Position numbers and translations under genes: made by a program
Notes under the pieces: generated by a model
The model's input: the letters and a program-made list of their open reading frames with translations, nothing else
What the model was told of the DNA's origin: nothing
Database searches by the model: none
Shown: piece by piece, positions 37,612-48,365 of the stretch
How the letters are laid out: each line of letters opens with the position of its first letter
How positions within the stretch are numbered: position 1 is the first letter of the stretch
Origin: Paramarasmius palmivorus
Taxonomy: Eukaryota > Basidiomycota > Agaricomycetes > Agaricales > Marasmiaceae
NCBI GenBank assembly: GCA_037176845.1
Contig: JAYKXP010000042.1
Location: forward strand, 310,001-374,000
DNA: 64,000 bases
Reading direction: 5' to 3'

Positions 37612-38759
37612 GGTGGTCGGGAAAGGAGGTGATGGAGGTGTGAAATGGGCAACGCGCTTTCCTCTTATCCGCCATGTACTTCCATGTCCCAGCTCAAGCG
37701 CTCACCTTCTGGACACATCTATTTTCGCAACTCACGAAAATTCTGCTAAAACACTTTCGTGTCTCCAGATGAAGACGTTTGGCCATTAGTCTCGCTCCCT
37801 TATCATCGTCGCAAGAAGCTCGAGCATTGCTCCGGTATCAGGATGGACATGTGCGTCACAAAGACCTCTTTTCCTTTGTCCTGGTTCTGATTCTCCTGCT
37901 TGCCTTCCCCCAGTCAGATGCGGTCTCGAGCGATCCCTCTTGCCGGCTACACATGAGCACGAAAAGCAGGATTTTGACGTTGGAAACAGACAGGTTAGGG
38001 TTCTACCACATTCTCCCCTTGGTACTTATTGATAATCCCAGAGAGCTTTACGTGGAACCCCTCACTTCCTCTTCGAAGACCAACGAGCAAGCTAATCAGA
38101 CAACATGGCGTAAAACATCAGAAATGACGACGATAGCTATACAGTACGTCTATTGTGCGGTATCCAATTCCCAGCCAACTCGCATCCTCTACTGGCAACG
38201 CAGGGTACCTGATGAATCCACTACCCATGACCTTCCAAGGCACGTTCGGTCTCGTGTCTATCACAAACGAAGATAGGATATCATATCACAGACACGGACT
38301 CGAAGGGCCGATGACAAGAGCTTCTACTCTTGGATAACGAACTCTCCACTATCGCACCAGGGTCCAGCAGTAGACCAACCTCAACACGCGTTAGCTTCAG
38401 AGGATGCTGGAGGGTCTTCCTTTTGACGGTCTTCGGGACTGCATCTACTTAACGAAGAAAACAACGTCCTCCGAGTCAATGGCTTTGATCGCGGCTTTGA
38501 GCATATCACGACTCCTCGGTCCAGGATTCTCAGTTTTCGTGGGTACACACACCACTCGGCGTGCACGGGAGACTAATCACTTCGCCCAATGGCAACGGGT
38601 GTCGACTTCGACATCCAGTTGGAGGTAGTGCATGGTGCGACACGAGGCGGTATCAGAACATACCACACGAAGAGCATTATAGTACCGGTTGACATGAGTT
38701 AGTAGTTGGGTTGTCATGTATCTACATAGAACTCTCATTTCCAGACCAATACAACTAGT
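37612..38759. other. Region with coding-like scraps, no gene model
   Basis: Plus-strand stretches such as 37779-38276 and 38430-38570 (LLNEENNVLRVNGFDRGF) read like protein but in shifting frames. Could be remnants of a gene; no family recognised. Confidence 0.3.
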
Positions 38760-38901
38760 CGTCGAATCTCGCAGTACCAAAGCCATTCCAATTCGTGACA
38801 GCTTCAATCTTGCGGAACGCTTGAACGGTAAGCGAACTACAGGTGAGTGTAATGCAACCGAAACACCCAACATTAGTACGAGATCCAAACCCTGAACTAA
38901 T

Positions 38902-38943
38902 GTCCCCTTCGGGGTGACATACGAAAAAATTGGAACGATACAG
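38902..38943 (+). pseudogene. U6 snRNA, 5' half of a gene split by a transposon
   Basis: Matches the 5' stem-loop and ACATACGAAAAAATTGGAAC up to GATACAG of the intact U6 at 45676-45791, then stops abruptly at the element. The remaining half resumes at 41786. The 5' flank back to about 38760 is homologous to the flanks of the other two U6 copies. Confidence 0.88.
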
Positions 38944-41785
38944 ATATGCCCGTTTTTGCTGGACAAAAATCGTCCTAAGCCGTCCGGGAACGTTCCAGCA
39001 TGTCCGGGACGGCCCGTGGACGGGAAGAGACCGCATCGGACGGTATAGGACGTGAATGGACATTCCGAAAGACGTCCGATTACGTCCAATCACGTCCTGT
39101 CCCGTCGATAGACAGTCCCAGGACATTCCAGTACCAGAAAAAAGTGAAGGGGTTGCAAGATCCTTTCAAAACTACCTTGACCAAGGGGACAGTCGAGGGA
39201 CCGACACTCGACCGTGTCGTGGCCCGACCGGACGTCTTTCCGACGTATCCTCGACGTATTCCTGGCGTCGCTTAGCACGCTCAGGCTGTCACGCTTTACG
39301 AGCCGTTAATCTTTTTTTGCAAAGTCATGAACATACAATAACCTATATAAATCTATTACATGAATTGACACATTCGGAGGCATAGATACATAGCTCATTT
39401 GATAGCACAATACTAGTAAAGTGGTATAGATAAAAAAACTTTGATGGCAAAGTGATGGATGAAAATAGGTTGGCTGGGCTGCTACATGTGGAATATGGGC
39501 CAACGGGGACCGTTGGCGGGAACGAGCCCTCGGCACGAGCATCTTTGAACACTTTAGGCCAACTTACATCGCATTCATAGCTGCGTAACTAGTTGAAGTC
39601 ATATTATTATGGGATATTCCCAATGCATGAAGGGCTAGCTCTGGGTTCCGGCAACAGTAAGCGTCGACAACGGACAACGGACCATCTCCTGCCGGGATAG
39701 CTCAACTATAGTCATGGAAGCTACATTGAGTAAACAAGCCGGGGGAAACTGCAGGTAACTGGTGCATACCTTACTCTCCCTGCTCCGCATTCGGTTAGAA
39801 TACGTTGAAGCACTAGACGATGAATATGGACAGGTAGACTGGACGGCTAGGTTAGTGAAACGCTACATAAGCCTTATGGGATGCTCACCAATGGACTAGG
39901 CTTGACTGAGGGCGTCAATCTGCTTATCAGCATCGCTATGCTGTCCACGACCGTTTATAAGGTCTGAGCTTCCTTTTTCGAAGAATCTTCTGTCTTGCTG
40001 AGCAACGCGTAGACCACTAGGTGAAAATCTGTTGACCCAGAACACGGCGAAATAAGCGACAAGCCAAGATAGTGGGTTAGCTCCAATTCACTCCAGCATA
40101 GCTCACGCTGAGGACTCACGAGCCGATACATTCAGACATTCCAGCTTCGAGATATGAATATATGAATAACTGAGCAACTTGGTGTCTACCAGCTTCTCAT
40201 CGTTGGTCTCCTCCATTATCAAGTCCTCCCAGAAAACGTGAACAAAAGGCTCCTTAATCTTGCTGAATAGCTTAGAGATTCGACTAGGATGAAGGGTTTG
40301 TTGTGTTTCGCTGTCTCGCCGTAGTCTTGGTGCGGCATAAAGCGCGCTTTCTGAGGGACATGATGAATCGTTCATTGACTAAGGGTTGAAAGTCCACGTC
40401 AGTGCCATAGAGCGGAACGAGAAAAAGAAATAGCTTACATGAATACCGCGCAAGCAATAACAAGGACAACTGGTTATTCGAGATCGAATTCGTAGGCTTA
40501 TGACAGCTGTTGTGAGGTCTCGGGTTTTCTTCAGTATTCATCAGTCATGGAGGGAGGTCGGCTGTTGTTCTTCTGTGACATAGCAATCTATATCGTCGCG
40601 CCCTACGTAAACCGTGCCGAAAATCTGTGAAAAATGCTTTGAGTTTGCTGAGGATTGAGAACGAGAGACGGCGCACTATTTATGATCCTGATTTTTCATA
40701 CTTCATCTACGGTTATCACACCTGCCCGCAGCCCGCCCTAGTAGAGACAATAGATATGATGCGACAGGTCACCTTGTGAACGTTCTGTCAGTTATTGTGG
40801 AAACTGAAGAAAATTGAGTGCTAACCCGAGATAGTAGTCTTGCAAGGACATGATTTGCTGGTAAGCTATGAGTGATAGTCCTGCCTGCTCGTTGCATTCT
40901 GCCAGTGACGAGCAGGCTTAGTGTAGATGTAACGAAACGTTTGCAAAGCCAGGAAGTCGATGCAAAGCGGCTGTGCAAAACTGATCGTGACGTAGCTATT
41001 CTCACGGAGGTAATAAATATGGAAAGTCTTTCACATTCCCACCCTTTAACTCGTCAAAAATCGATGTAACAGGACGAGTCCTCGTACCTCGGACTCGTAA
41101 CAAGCAGAGTTATGAGGATGTAGGACATTGAATGCATACTATTAGAGAGTATATATTCCAATTTTCGGGGGAGAAAATTCAGGGATGACAGCGGACAATG
41201 AGCGTTTTTTGCACGGGCGCTTGCATGTTTGCGTTCGCACCCCGGCGTCCTGCTGGCAGCTGAACCTTTGGATCTAGCAATGCAACAAGAATTGGCGTAG
41301 GAGTGTTTGCATATCAAGAGTATGCTGGGCCATTTTGGGAGCTGAAGGGGATGTAGGGTCAGCATCATAAATGAATCTTCACAAAATCGCATATCTTGGC
41401 GAGGTATAGTATAAGGAATGTTATATTGCTAGGATTTAATATATGGCCTGTGACTCTTGGACGCATCTCGGATGCGTCGGGGACGGCTTGTCGACGTGTC
41501 GTGGACGTTCCGCGGAAGGTCTTCCGTCTGACTAGAGAGGCTCCCTGTCATCCTCATAGCAGTCGAGGGCCGCTTTCACGCAATCCTTTACAGTCCTTCA
41601 AATGGCGGTCCTAGACTGTCTGTGGAATGGACTGGACCGGATTGGACGCCATTGGCAGTGAACGGACGTATATCAGGCAGTCCATTCTCGTCGGATCACG
41701 TCGAATGACGTCCGATCCCGTCCAATCCGGTCTGCGGACATCACTCGACTGATTAGGACGATTTTTGTCCAGTGAAAACAGTCAT
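38944..41785. mobile_element. 2.84-kb TIR DNA transposon inserted in U6 snRNA
   Basis: Ends are inverted repeats that share CTGGACAAAAATCGTCCTAA, located about 15 nt in from each edge. ATACAG occurs on both sides (38938-38943 and 41786-41791) and only once in intact U6, so it is a 6-bp target duplication. Both subterminal zones (38960-39140 and 41450-41760) are packed with GGACG/CGTCC motifs, as expected for transposase binding arrays. No transposase was seen. The only supported internal gene is a small one at 39896-40375, so the element is probably non-autonomous. Site and TSD length recall Dada transposons, known in animals to hit small RNA genes; assignment is tentative, with hAT or another superfamily possible. 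Confidence 0.85.
39896..40375 (-). CDS. Unknown gene carried inside the transposon (146 aa)
   Basis: Exons 40375..40120 and 40080..39896 total 441 nt, phase 1 splice (GTGAGT...GGAG). Residues 30-80 are charged (ISKLFSKIKEPFVHVFWEDL, MEETNDEKLVDTKL). A hydrophobic, possibly membrane stretch follows (LSWLVAYFAVFWV), then a polar tail (DRRFFEKGSSDLINGRG, ending ALSQA). No homology recognised; not transposase-like. The start may lie further upstream (an ORF opens at 40541). Either captured cargo or a remnant. Confidence 0.4.
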
Positions 41786-41874
41786 ATACAGAGAAGATTA
41801 GCATGGCCCCTGCACAAGGATGACACGCTTTTCCGGAGTGGTAGACCTACGGGTCTCAATATTTATTTATTTTT
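41786..41874 (+). pseudogene. U6 snRNA, 3' half of the split gene
   Basis: From the second copy of ATACAG the sequence continues with ACAGAGAAGATTAGCATGG, the CCCCTGCACAAGGATGACAC core and the 3' stem-loop GTAGACCTACGGGTCTC, ending in a T-rich run near 41860-41874. Base for base it continues the 5' half at 38902-38943, apart from the duplicated target. Confidence 0.88.
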
Positions 41875-41999
41875 GATCTTGGTACTAGTAGATATGTACT
41901 CATTTTTCACCCTTGCATTTGTTCAAACAGTACGCGTTGTTATTGAAGGTTGAACTACTACTCTACTGTTACATGTCTTCTCATCCTCTGTTTGATTGG

Positions 42000-42180
42000 A
42001 TTTCTTGATCATGACCGCTACTAGTTACGAGTCATAACCTACTTCGGCACCATTCGCCCTACAAAGTTCAATTGAAAAGAAAAAGGATTACTAGTACGCG
42101 CTAAAAAAAGCGCTAGAAATCGACCTTGAATCAGTTACTCCTTATCTCAAATGAAAATGGCACATGGTCTTACAGAAGGC
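42000..42180 (+). repeat. Inverted duplicate of 45965-46150 (3' end of an F-box copy)
   Basis: Contains ACTAGTTACGAGTCATAACC and, nearer member F, CTCAAATGAAAATG followed by CACATG.TCTTACAGAAG. Both reappear on the opposite strand at 46150-45965 in the same order. It overlaps the last codons of F-box member F. Confidence 0.75.
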
Positions 42181-43468
42181 ATCTCCAACAATGGCGCCAT
42201 CTCCAAAAACTCCAAAAAACGCGTCTCAGTCGACCTCGGAAGAATACCGCGGATTTCGTCTACGGTACCGTGAGGCACTACGACCACAAACTTGACCGAA
42301 GGTGGAAGTGGTGCGTTGACGATGATATTATCCAGTACGGATCCGAAAGCGATAAGCCTGTCACTGTAGCGACCGGACTTATAGACTTCTTGTGCATCTA
42401 GGATGACTTGTTTTAGACGAGGTGCTGTACTATGGGAAGGAATAAATGGATATCCGATTCCAAACACTATGTGCCAAAGGTGAAAGTGAACTCCAGACAA
42501 GATGATATGGTAGCTTGCCAAAGCTGGAAGTGTAGGTACTGTCACGGTTGCTGTTGAAGAAGGTTGACGTGCTAGTTTCAGATACCAAAGGGAGTAGATG
42601 AATATCAGAACATCCCGAATGAAAGTTGACTCTTGAGACGTACTGTGCCCTCCTGTTTTAACATAAGCCAGGGAAGTAAAAACGTGTCCTGGACTCGGAA
42701 GATCACTGACTCCCATGATCTGTAGCCTCTGTATCCTAGCGATATCGTGAGGACATCGGTGATCCAATAAGGCTTTCTCCATGCCACCGGAATCCACTAG
42801 ACTTAGATGTCGTAATGAGTCACTATGGAACGACCATGGATAATGGTCTAGTTCCTCTTCCGGGCCATGTCCATCTGCCTGAGAATCCCAAAGTTTCACC
42901 TCCCGCATGAAAAGCGTCTCCAAGTGTCGAAAAGGAGGTTGTGCAAGGAAATGATGGAAAGAATGTAGGTTCTCGAAACCTATGGAAAGCAAAAAGAGTT
43001 CCTTCAGAGGTGTTACGCTGGCAACATTGAGAGACTGAAGGAAAAGGTCCTTGTTGCAATTGGCAACTACCTTGTGAGGATTTGAATAGGTACGCATAGC
43101 GCGTATGCTAAGGGTGTTTAAACGGTTTAGTCGAGGAAGTATCTTCGGAAGATCGATAGAGGGGTATCGATTGAGATTAATTGCGAGATGTCGAACATGA
43201 TTGCAGATATGTTCGGGAAAAGGAACGAGCCTAACATTTTCCTTGTTATTTGTGAGATAAAGGACTGAAATTGCAGGATTTGATCAAGGAAAGTTTGCAA
43301 CAAATGAGGGCAATAGTACGCACTGCGAAAGAGCAATTTTTGAGACTTTAGACACCATGCCCTCCCGACCAAGGAGCAAGACTTGAAATCTTCTACTCCC
43401 AACGTGGGAGTGCCAAGTATTTCGTCCAGTATCTCCTGTGGAAGAATGAATTGTCTCTTGGTTGACAT
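42147..43468 (-). CDS. F-box/leucine-rich protein, family member F (short C-terminus)
   Basis: Exons 43468..43324, 43264..42644 and 42571..42147 total 1191 nt, 396 aa, phases 1 and 1. F-box: FILPQEILDEILGTPTLGVE with FKSCSLVGRAWCLKSQKLLF. Leucine-rich part: LPKILPRLNRLNTLSIRAM, PLKELFLLSIGFENLHSFHH, RHLETLFMREVKLWD. The C-terminal domain is present up to NAPLPPSVKFVVVVPHGTVD, then the protein ends EMPSVRPCAIFI, lacking the EDVGVYF segment. Its 3' end coincides with a duplicated segment, so the tail may have been replaced by rearrangement. The transposon-split U6 lies 270 nt downstream. Confidence 0.82.
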
Positions 43469-43579
43469 TGGAGGTAGAGACGTAATTCTAGTTGACACGA
43501 CCACAGCGTACAATGTTTACTTGGGACGACGATGACAAACAACGGGAGGATATTGAGCGTGCCGGTGGCTATGACGCGC

Positions 43580-45208
43580 ATGTCTTCTCACAATCCATTC
43601 CGCACAGGCAGATCTCCTGCTCCTTCTCCTTCCTCTACTCCTCAACCAGAGTCTGCTGGTCCTTCAGTTCCTCCAAAGGATGGTTTTGGTTCGTCAATAT
43701 CACCTTCGCAAGCTGCAGGCAGCTCTGGATCAGCCATGAACGGAACTTCTCAATCAACGGGAGCACTGAACGGCAAAGCACCCTCATCATCCGCATCGAC
43801 ATCCACACCGACAATGACAGGAAACGCAGAGTCCTCAAACAACTCAGGAGGGCCTTCCTCATCCGGACCTTCGACGGATGCTTCTCGAAGAACAGATCCG
43901 ATGGGCATAACCGAAGACGAGCCGCCTGCCTATACACCAGGACCAGACGTGTACCACGGAGAAAGCACCGTCGAATACGGCCCAGCTCGTCCCTTTCAAC
44001 AAGCTCCCAGACCCGCCCGACCACCCCAACATCATCTTACCCCACAACCAACAGGCTGGTCAGCAGTCCAGAACCACGTCGTTCGTCCTGCACAACCTCC
44101 GTCGCTGTTACAGCAGATTACGGGTACGTTGGTGGATAGGTTGAATGGGTTATCTACGGGTGGGAATAGCTACAACAACACCAGTTACCCCAACGGCCCA
44201 CATACACATAACACCGGTCCTTGGCCCGGGAACTCTTACCCAAACCAAGGCCCTCGACCGAATCCACCTCCAATCCAAACACACCAAACCGGCCCACAAC
44301 CACCTCCCCTTCCACCACGTCAACATCCACCTTCTAGTGCCACCTCAGAGTTTGCTAGAGATTTCTACGCAGCCGGTGCTGGGCCGCAGTCATCAAGCCA
44401 AGATACTGCCGCGCCTTCTCCATCGCCGGCTTCGTACGCACCGCCACCTCATCCACCGCCTGGACAGCAGTATGCACCTCCGTCGCATCCACCGCCTTCG
44501 AGTCAGCATGCTCCGCCGCCTGGACCACCACCAGGTACAGGTTCATCTAGTGCGAGACCTCCGGAGAACGATGGAAAACCTACAACGAAACCAACACCAG
44601 GACATCCATTACTACGCGACGGAAAGCTGTTAGTATACCCTTCGGGGTTTACGTGTGAGAAATGTACGTGCGAGCTTTCAAATTCCAAACCGGAGCGTTA
44701 CTAACCAACAAAATCATTCATAGGCCACAACATCGGGTACAAACACGCAGACCCAAGCCATCCATGCAAAAAATGTTGGCATAAATACAGTAAACCGTAT
44801 ACAGGTGCTATCACGTATAGTGATTTCACCTCGAACGCGGGTGCGGGGTCGGGGAAAACGTTCCAGAAGCCTCTTCCGGTGCTGCGGCCGCCTCAGCATT
44901 CTCATTCCCAGGCTATTCATAACAACCACAACCACAACAGCAATAATAACAACGGAGGATGGAGTGGATACCCCGGTGCTAACGCGCATTATAATCGTCC
45001 GGTAGCACCGCCGTTACCTCCACGACCAGGATTTGCACCGATGGGATACGGGCCTGCGCCTCCTGGAGCCGCAACGCTAGTACGACCCGGAGACCCACGT
45101 ATCGGTGGAAGATTGTGTTGGAGGTGTGGAGGTGATGGCTTGGTGAATGTGTTCCTTTGGGAAGAGCAGTGTCCGGCGTGTGGTGGGACTGGAAGGGTGT
45201 TTCCTTGA
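43580..45208 (+). CDS. Proline-rich Hua1-like protein with zinc-ribbon motifs
   Basis: Exons 43580-44663 and 44724-45208 (phase 1) total 1569 nt, 522 aa. The N-terminal 340 residues are low complexity (Ser/Pro/His-rich; MGITEDEPPAYTPGPDVY is a PPxY-like patch). Then comes the conserved block LLVYPSGFTCEKCHNIGYKH with PCKKCWHKYSKPYTG (two CxxC pairs), and finally LCWRCGGDG and QCPACGGTGRVFP, a DnaJ-type CxxCxG pair. This matches the Hua1 family layout; Hua1 in yeast is linked to actin patches/ubiquitin sorting. The splice is needed to restore the CxxC-H-N-x-G-Y motif. An in-frame ATG at 43532 would add 16 residues; MSSHNPFR is favoured as start. Confidence 0.82.
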
Positions 45209-45340
45209 TGGGTGTCGTTGGTTGGGTATGGGTGTCGTTGATCTATGTAGAAGGGACAGTTTATGGTTTACGGTCGCGATGTATTGTAGATGATTTGTTC
45301 TTTGTATCCTTTAGTTGGTACTACTAATAGTTATGAACGA

Positions 45341-45563
45341 TGAAGACTGTTGGTTTTACCTCAAGCTTCGGAGGTGCAAACCATTGGTTCTCGTTGACGT
45401 TGTGGGGTACTACTATGAATCGAACTCAACCTGGTGATACGTTTGCCATTATTCGACCAGACGGGGTAAGAGAACATTGCTCCTCCGACCAACTCGTTTT
45501 TCGGCGGCGACTAAGGGTGTTGCTGGGCTGAATCATTATTTCTTCATGATTTTGGTGTAGGAA
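45341..45563 (+). pseudogene. Duplicated 3' fragment of the FAD monooxygenase gene
   Basis: Aligns with 50380-50632: CCTCAAGCTTCGGAGGTGCA, CAACCTGGTGATACG, GACGGGGTAAGAGAACATTG (the last intron donor) and TGATTTTGGTGTAGGAACTT occur in both, in order. Internal deletions and stops destroy the frame. It sits immediately upstream of the U6 copy in the opposite orientation, exactly as the parent does, so the two were copied together. Confidence 0.85.
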
Positions 45564-45675
45564 CTTTGCCTCTCAGGCTGCTCTAATCTAATTTTGAAAC
45601 GCGACGGGTGATGTGTATCGTGCGCGTAACTTACATAGGAAATAGGGTATCCGAACTTTACTGTAAAGAGAAAAA

Positions 45676-45736
45676 TAAATATTGAGACCCGTAGGTCTAC
45701 CACTCCGGAAAAGCGTGTCATCCTTGTGCAGGGGCC

Positions 45737-45767
<31 letters not shown>

Positions 45768-45791
45768 TTCGTATGTCACCCCGAAGGGGAC
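45676..45791 (-). ncRNA. U6: U6 spliceosomal snRNA, apparently intact
   Basis: Has the 5' GTCCCC-TTCG-GGG stem-loop, ACATACGAAAAAATTGGAAC, the ACAGAGA box, the AGC triad in GATTAGCATGGCCCC, the internal stem-loop region CTGCACAAGGATGACACGC and a basidiomycete-type 3' stem GTAGACCTACGGGTCTC, ending at a T-rich run. All catalytic elements of U6 are present, unlike in the two other local copies. Transcribed by RNA polymerase III in fungi; the termination run lies at about 45671-45675. Confidence 0.9.
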
Positions 45792-45964
45792 ATTAGTTCA
45801 GAGTATAATTGTCGTGGTGATGTTGTGTGTTTCGGTTGTGTTACACTCACCTGTATTTCGCTTACCAGCCTGGGGTCCGTTCAACTTCAAGCGTTCTGCG
45901 AGATCGAAAATGTCACAAATTGGAACACTAAGTTTTGTTATTGCAAGCTTCGAAAACGAGTTGT

Positions 45965-46150
45965 AATGGCTTCTGTAAGATCATGTGTCATTTTCATTTG
46001 AGAAGGATAGGTACTCATCCAAGTTCGATTTCTAGTATCTCTTGAGCGTGTACTAGCAAACCTTTATCTTTTTTTTTGTGGGGTGAATGATCTGGAAGTA
46101 CGTGGGTTATGACTCGTAACTAGTCGCTGTCAAGAAATTCAATGATGAGA
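45965..46150 (-). repeat. Inverted duplicate of 42000-42180
   Basis: On the minus strand it reads the same ordered blocks as 42000-42180, including the last part of F-box member F. It lies upstream of the intact U6. Confidence 0.75.
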
Positions 46151-46316
46151 AGACGTGTACGGTGTACTAGTAGAGCAGTAGTTCAATGACAAGGTGTACA
46201 GTTTCAAAGAATACAAGAGCAATAGTTTGATGTCAAGAACGATGACCTCACCATAACCGTCGACGCGTAACGCAATTTGTTATTCCCTTCTCTTCTTCCT
46301 CCTTCTCATTCACCCA

Positions 46317-47033
46317 ATGCCCACAAACATCCTCATCATCGGTGCATCCCGCGGACTAGGCCTCGCCCTTGCCCAAGAATTCGCCTCCGATCCCAATTAC
46401 CACATCTACGCCTCCGTTCGCTCTCCAGCACCCGACAACCGACTCCCAGCGAACATCACACAAGTCATTCTCGACATCACCGACGACACATCCATCCACA
46501 CCGCCGCTTCTAGTATCCCCGCTCTCGATATCCTCATCGTCAATGCGGCTTTTGGTGGTGACCCCGAACGATTAACGGATGTTTCGCCCGAGAGACTTTT
46601 AGAGTATCTCCAACCGAATGTGGTTGGTGTTCATCGGGTCGTTAGAGCGTTTTTACCTTCTCTCAGGAAGGGAGAGGGAGTTAAGAAGATTATATTGATC
46701 AGCTCGTATCAAGGCTCCTTGGAAGGCCAAAAACATGCTTCAGCGGAAGAATCGTATAGTGGGCCGTATTCGGTATCAAAAGCAGCGATGAACATGCTCG
46801 CTGTACAATATCACAACGAGCTCAATGGGTATACGAAGGAAGTAGATGAAAGGAGGTTTGTAGTCGTACCGATCCATCCTGGGTGGATGGCTACGGATAT
46901 GGGGAAGAAAGGTGGTGATGGTGGACAGGATCCGAGGATCAGTGCGAAAGGGATTGTGGGGGTTGTCAATGGGTTGAAAAAAGAGGATAGTGCCGTGTTT
47001 TATCAGTGGGATGGGAAGGTGTTGCCTTGGTGA
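46317..47033 (+). CDS. Short-chain dehydrogenase/reductase
   Basis: Single exon, 238 aa, typical classical SDR length. NAD(P) motif ILIIGASRGLGLALA at residue 5, ILDITDD (Asp after beta-3), LIVNAAFGGD (NAxG-like), catalytic Ser in ILISSYQGS, YxxxK in YSVSKAAMNMLAVQYH, and a VVVPIHPGWMATDMG loop. C-factor/CsgA-like subgroup. Cytosolic; substrate unknown. No introns, in contrast to every other enzyme gene in the window. It precedes the FAD monooxygenase on the same strand by 1.3 kb. Confidence 0.92.
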   Translation: MPTNILIIGASRGLGLALAQEFASDPNYHIYASVRSPAPDNRLPANITQVILDITDDTSIHTAASSIPALDILIVNAAFGGDPERLTDVSPERLLEYLQPNVVGVHRVVRAFLPSLRKGEGVKKIILISSYQGSLEGQKHASAEESYSGPYSVSKAAMNMLAVQYHNELNGYTKEVDERRFVVVPIHPGWMATDMGKKGGDGGQDPRISAKGIVGVVNGLKKEDSAVFYQWDGKVLPW

Positions 47034-48298
47034 TTGGGATATGAACTTCAAGGAGGTATGTAGGAACTGTATAATCGCTACATGAATCGACTATACATCG
47101 AGCTCGAGGATATACAAAAATGAGCTTCGTTGGTGATATGTACACTGGCACTTTCCAGACGTTAGTTCCTGCATACTCGTTTCAGCAGGAAAGTTCAACA
47201 TTTGATACGAAGTCGGACGTACCCATTGTGTTTCTGTACGTCCTTCCAACCCTGACCGGGACCTTGAGTGCCTCGAAGACAGTAGCCAGCGCCCCCTTCA
47301 AGTTGCAAGAAGTTGTTCACTTTGATGCGCATCGTCTTCTCCAGAGCGCAATGGCTGACAATGGGGTTGCTGGGACCCTTCGAAACTAGATTATCCATTT
47401 TCTTCGACAACCTGCCCTGAACCCTTCTTGTTCGCCTCCACCCAGGAAAGGTGCTCATTGACCCTTGTTCGTATCAGGAGCTTCGACTTGTGGTTCTTCT
47501 CGTTCGGAAACGGGGCATATTGAGAGGGTACGCGACGATGATGATGGTAAAGGTCAGAGCGAATACCCAGCACGTGCGCGTGTCAGGCTCTCTTCTTGAC
47601 ACTCATCACTGCTCGTCACAACTCCGAATTGAATCTCAGGACATTGGTCTCAGGCAATGGTACGTATCTTCCAGGCATCTTCCTTCTCCTTTCAATAATA
47701 CCAAGTAAACGATACTGAGAAATGATTCTGGTTTTTGATTACTTTTTCTGTCCAGCTCCGAAAAAGGTAGCAGGATGCCGATGCAACTCGTTCTGCCCCA
47801 ATTCTGCCCCTTCCAGAATGTGGAAGTGGTTCTAAAATACACTTCATTCGTCGACATTCCAACTTTCAAGCTGTGATTTAGGAAAGGGTATCCACATTTC
47901 ACCGAAGACTGTAGCTTGGCTGCCGGAGGCAAACGTATACACGTTCTCAGCTGCCGTCCACAGAACTTATCACTGTGTAATGTGTCTCACGGTACGACCT
48001 ATGCCTTTTGATGGCTACGGTCCTATCCATTCATCTCATAGGTCTTCCGCAGGCGTGTTCAGTGTCCACCCGTGTTGGTCTCGAGCACAGTCGGAGCAGG
48101 AAAAGGGTAACAAGTGAAAAGTGAGTACGTCAGCCGTTTTAAACCTCAACAAATGATTTTCTGATATTCATCACAATTAGGACATGTAACTTTAAACCAG
48201 CCGTCCAGTAGCCGGTTGTTTCCGCGATATAGTTTTGGTGCCAGGATGTATACGCATCCTCAGCCGCCTGTCACGACTACTCTGTCCCCAGTTGGTGC
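47034..48298. other. Intergenic, nothing recognised
   Basis: Short ORFs only (47120-47389 plus, 47636-47932 minus) with no motif. Includes the promoter of the monooxygenase gene. Confidence 0.45.
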
Positions 48299-48306
48299 TA
48301 TATAAG
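48299..48306 (+). promoter_or_regulatory. TATA box of the FAD monooxygenase gene
   Basis: TATATAAG, 60 nt before the ATG at 48366. Confidence 0.6.
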
Positions 48307-48365
48307 GGCTACGCTTTATTGATTCTCAAACATCCTAAACTTGCTCTCGGAAAACCTCAACTGCA

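Noticed and set aside
43492..44139. 215-codon plus-strand ORF and 162-codon ORF at 44145-44633
   Set aside because: Alternative frames of the Hua1-like gene; they lack the conserved CxxC motifs and are just open because of its low-complexity sequence.
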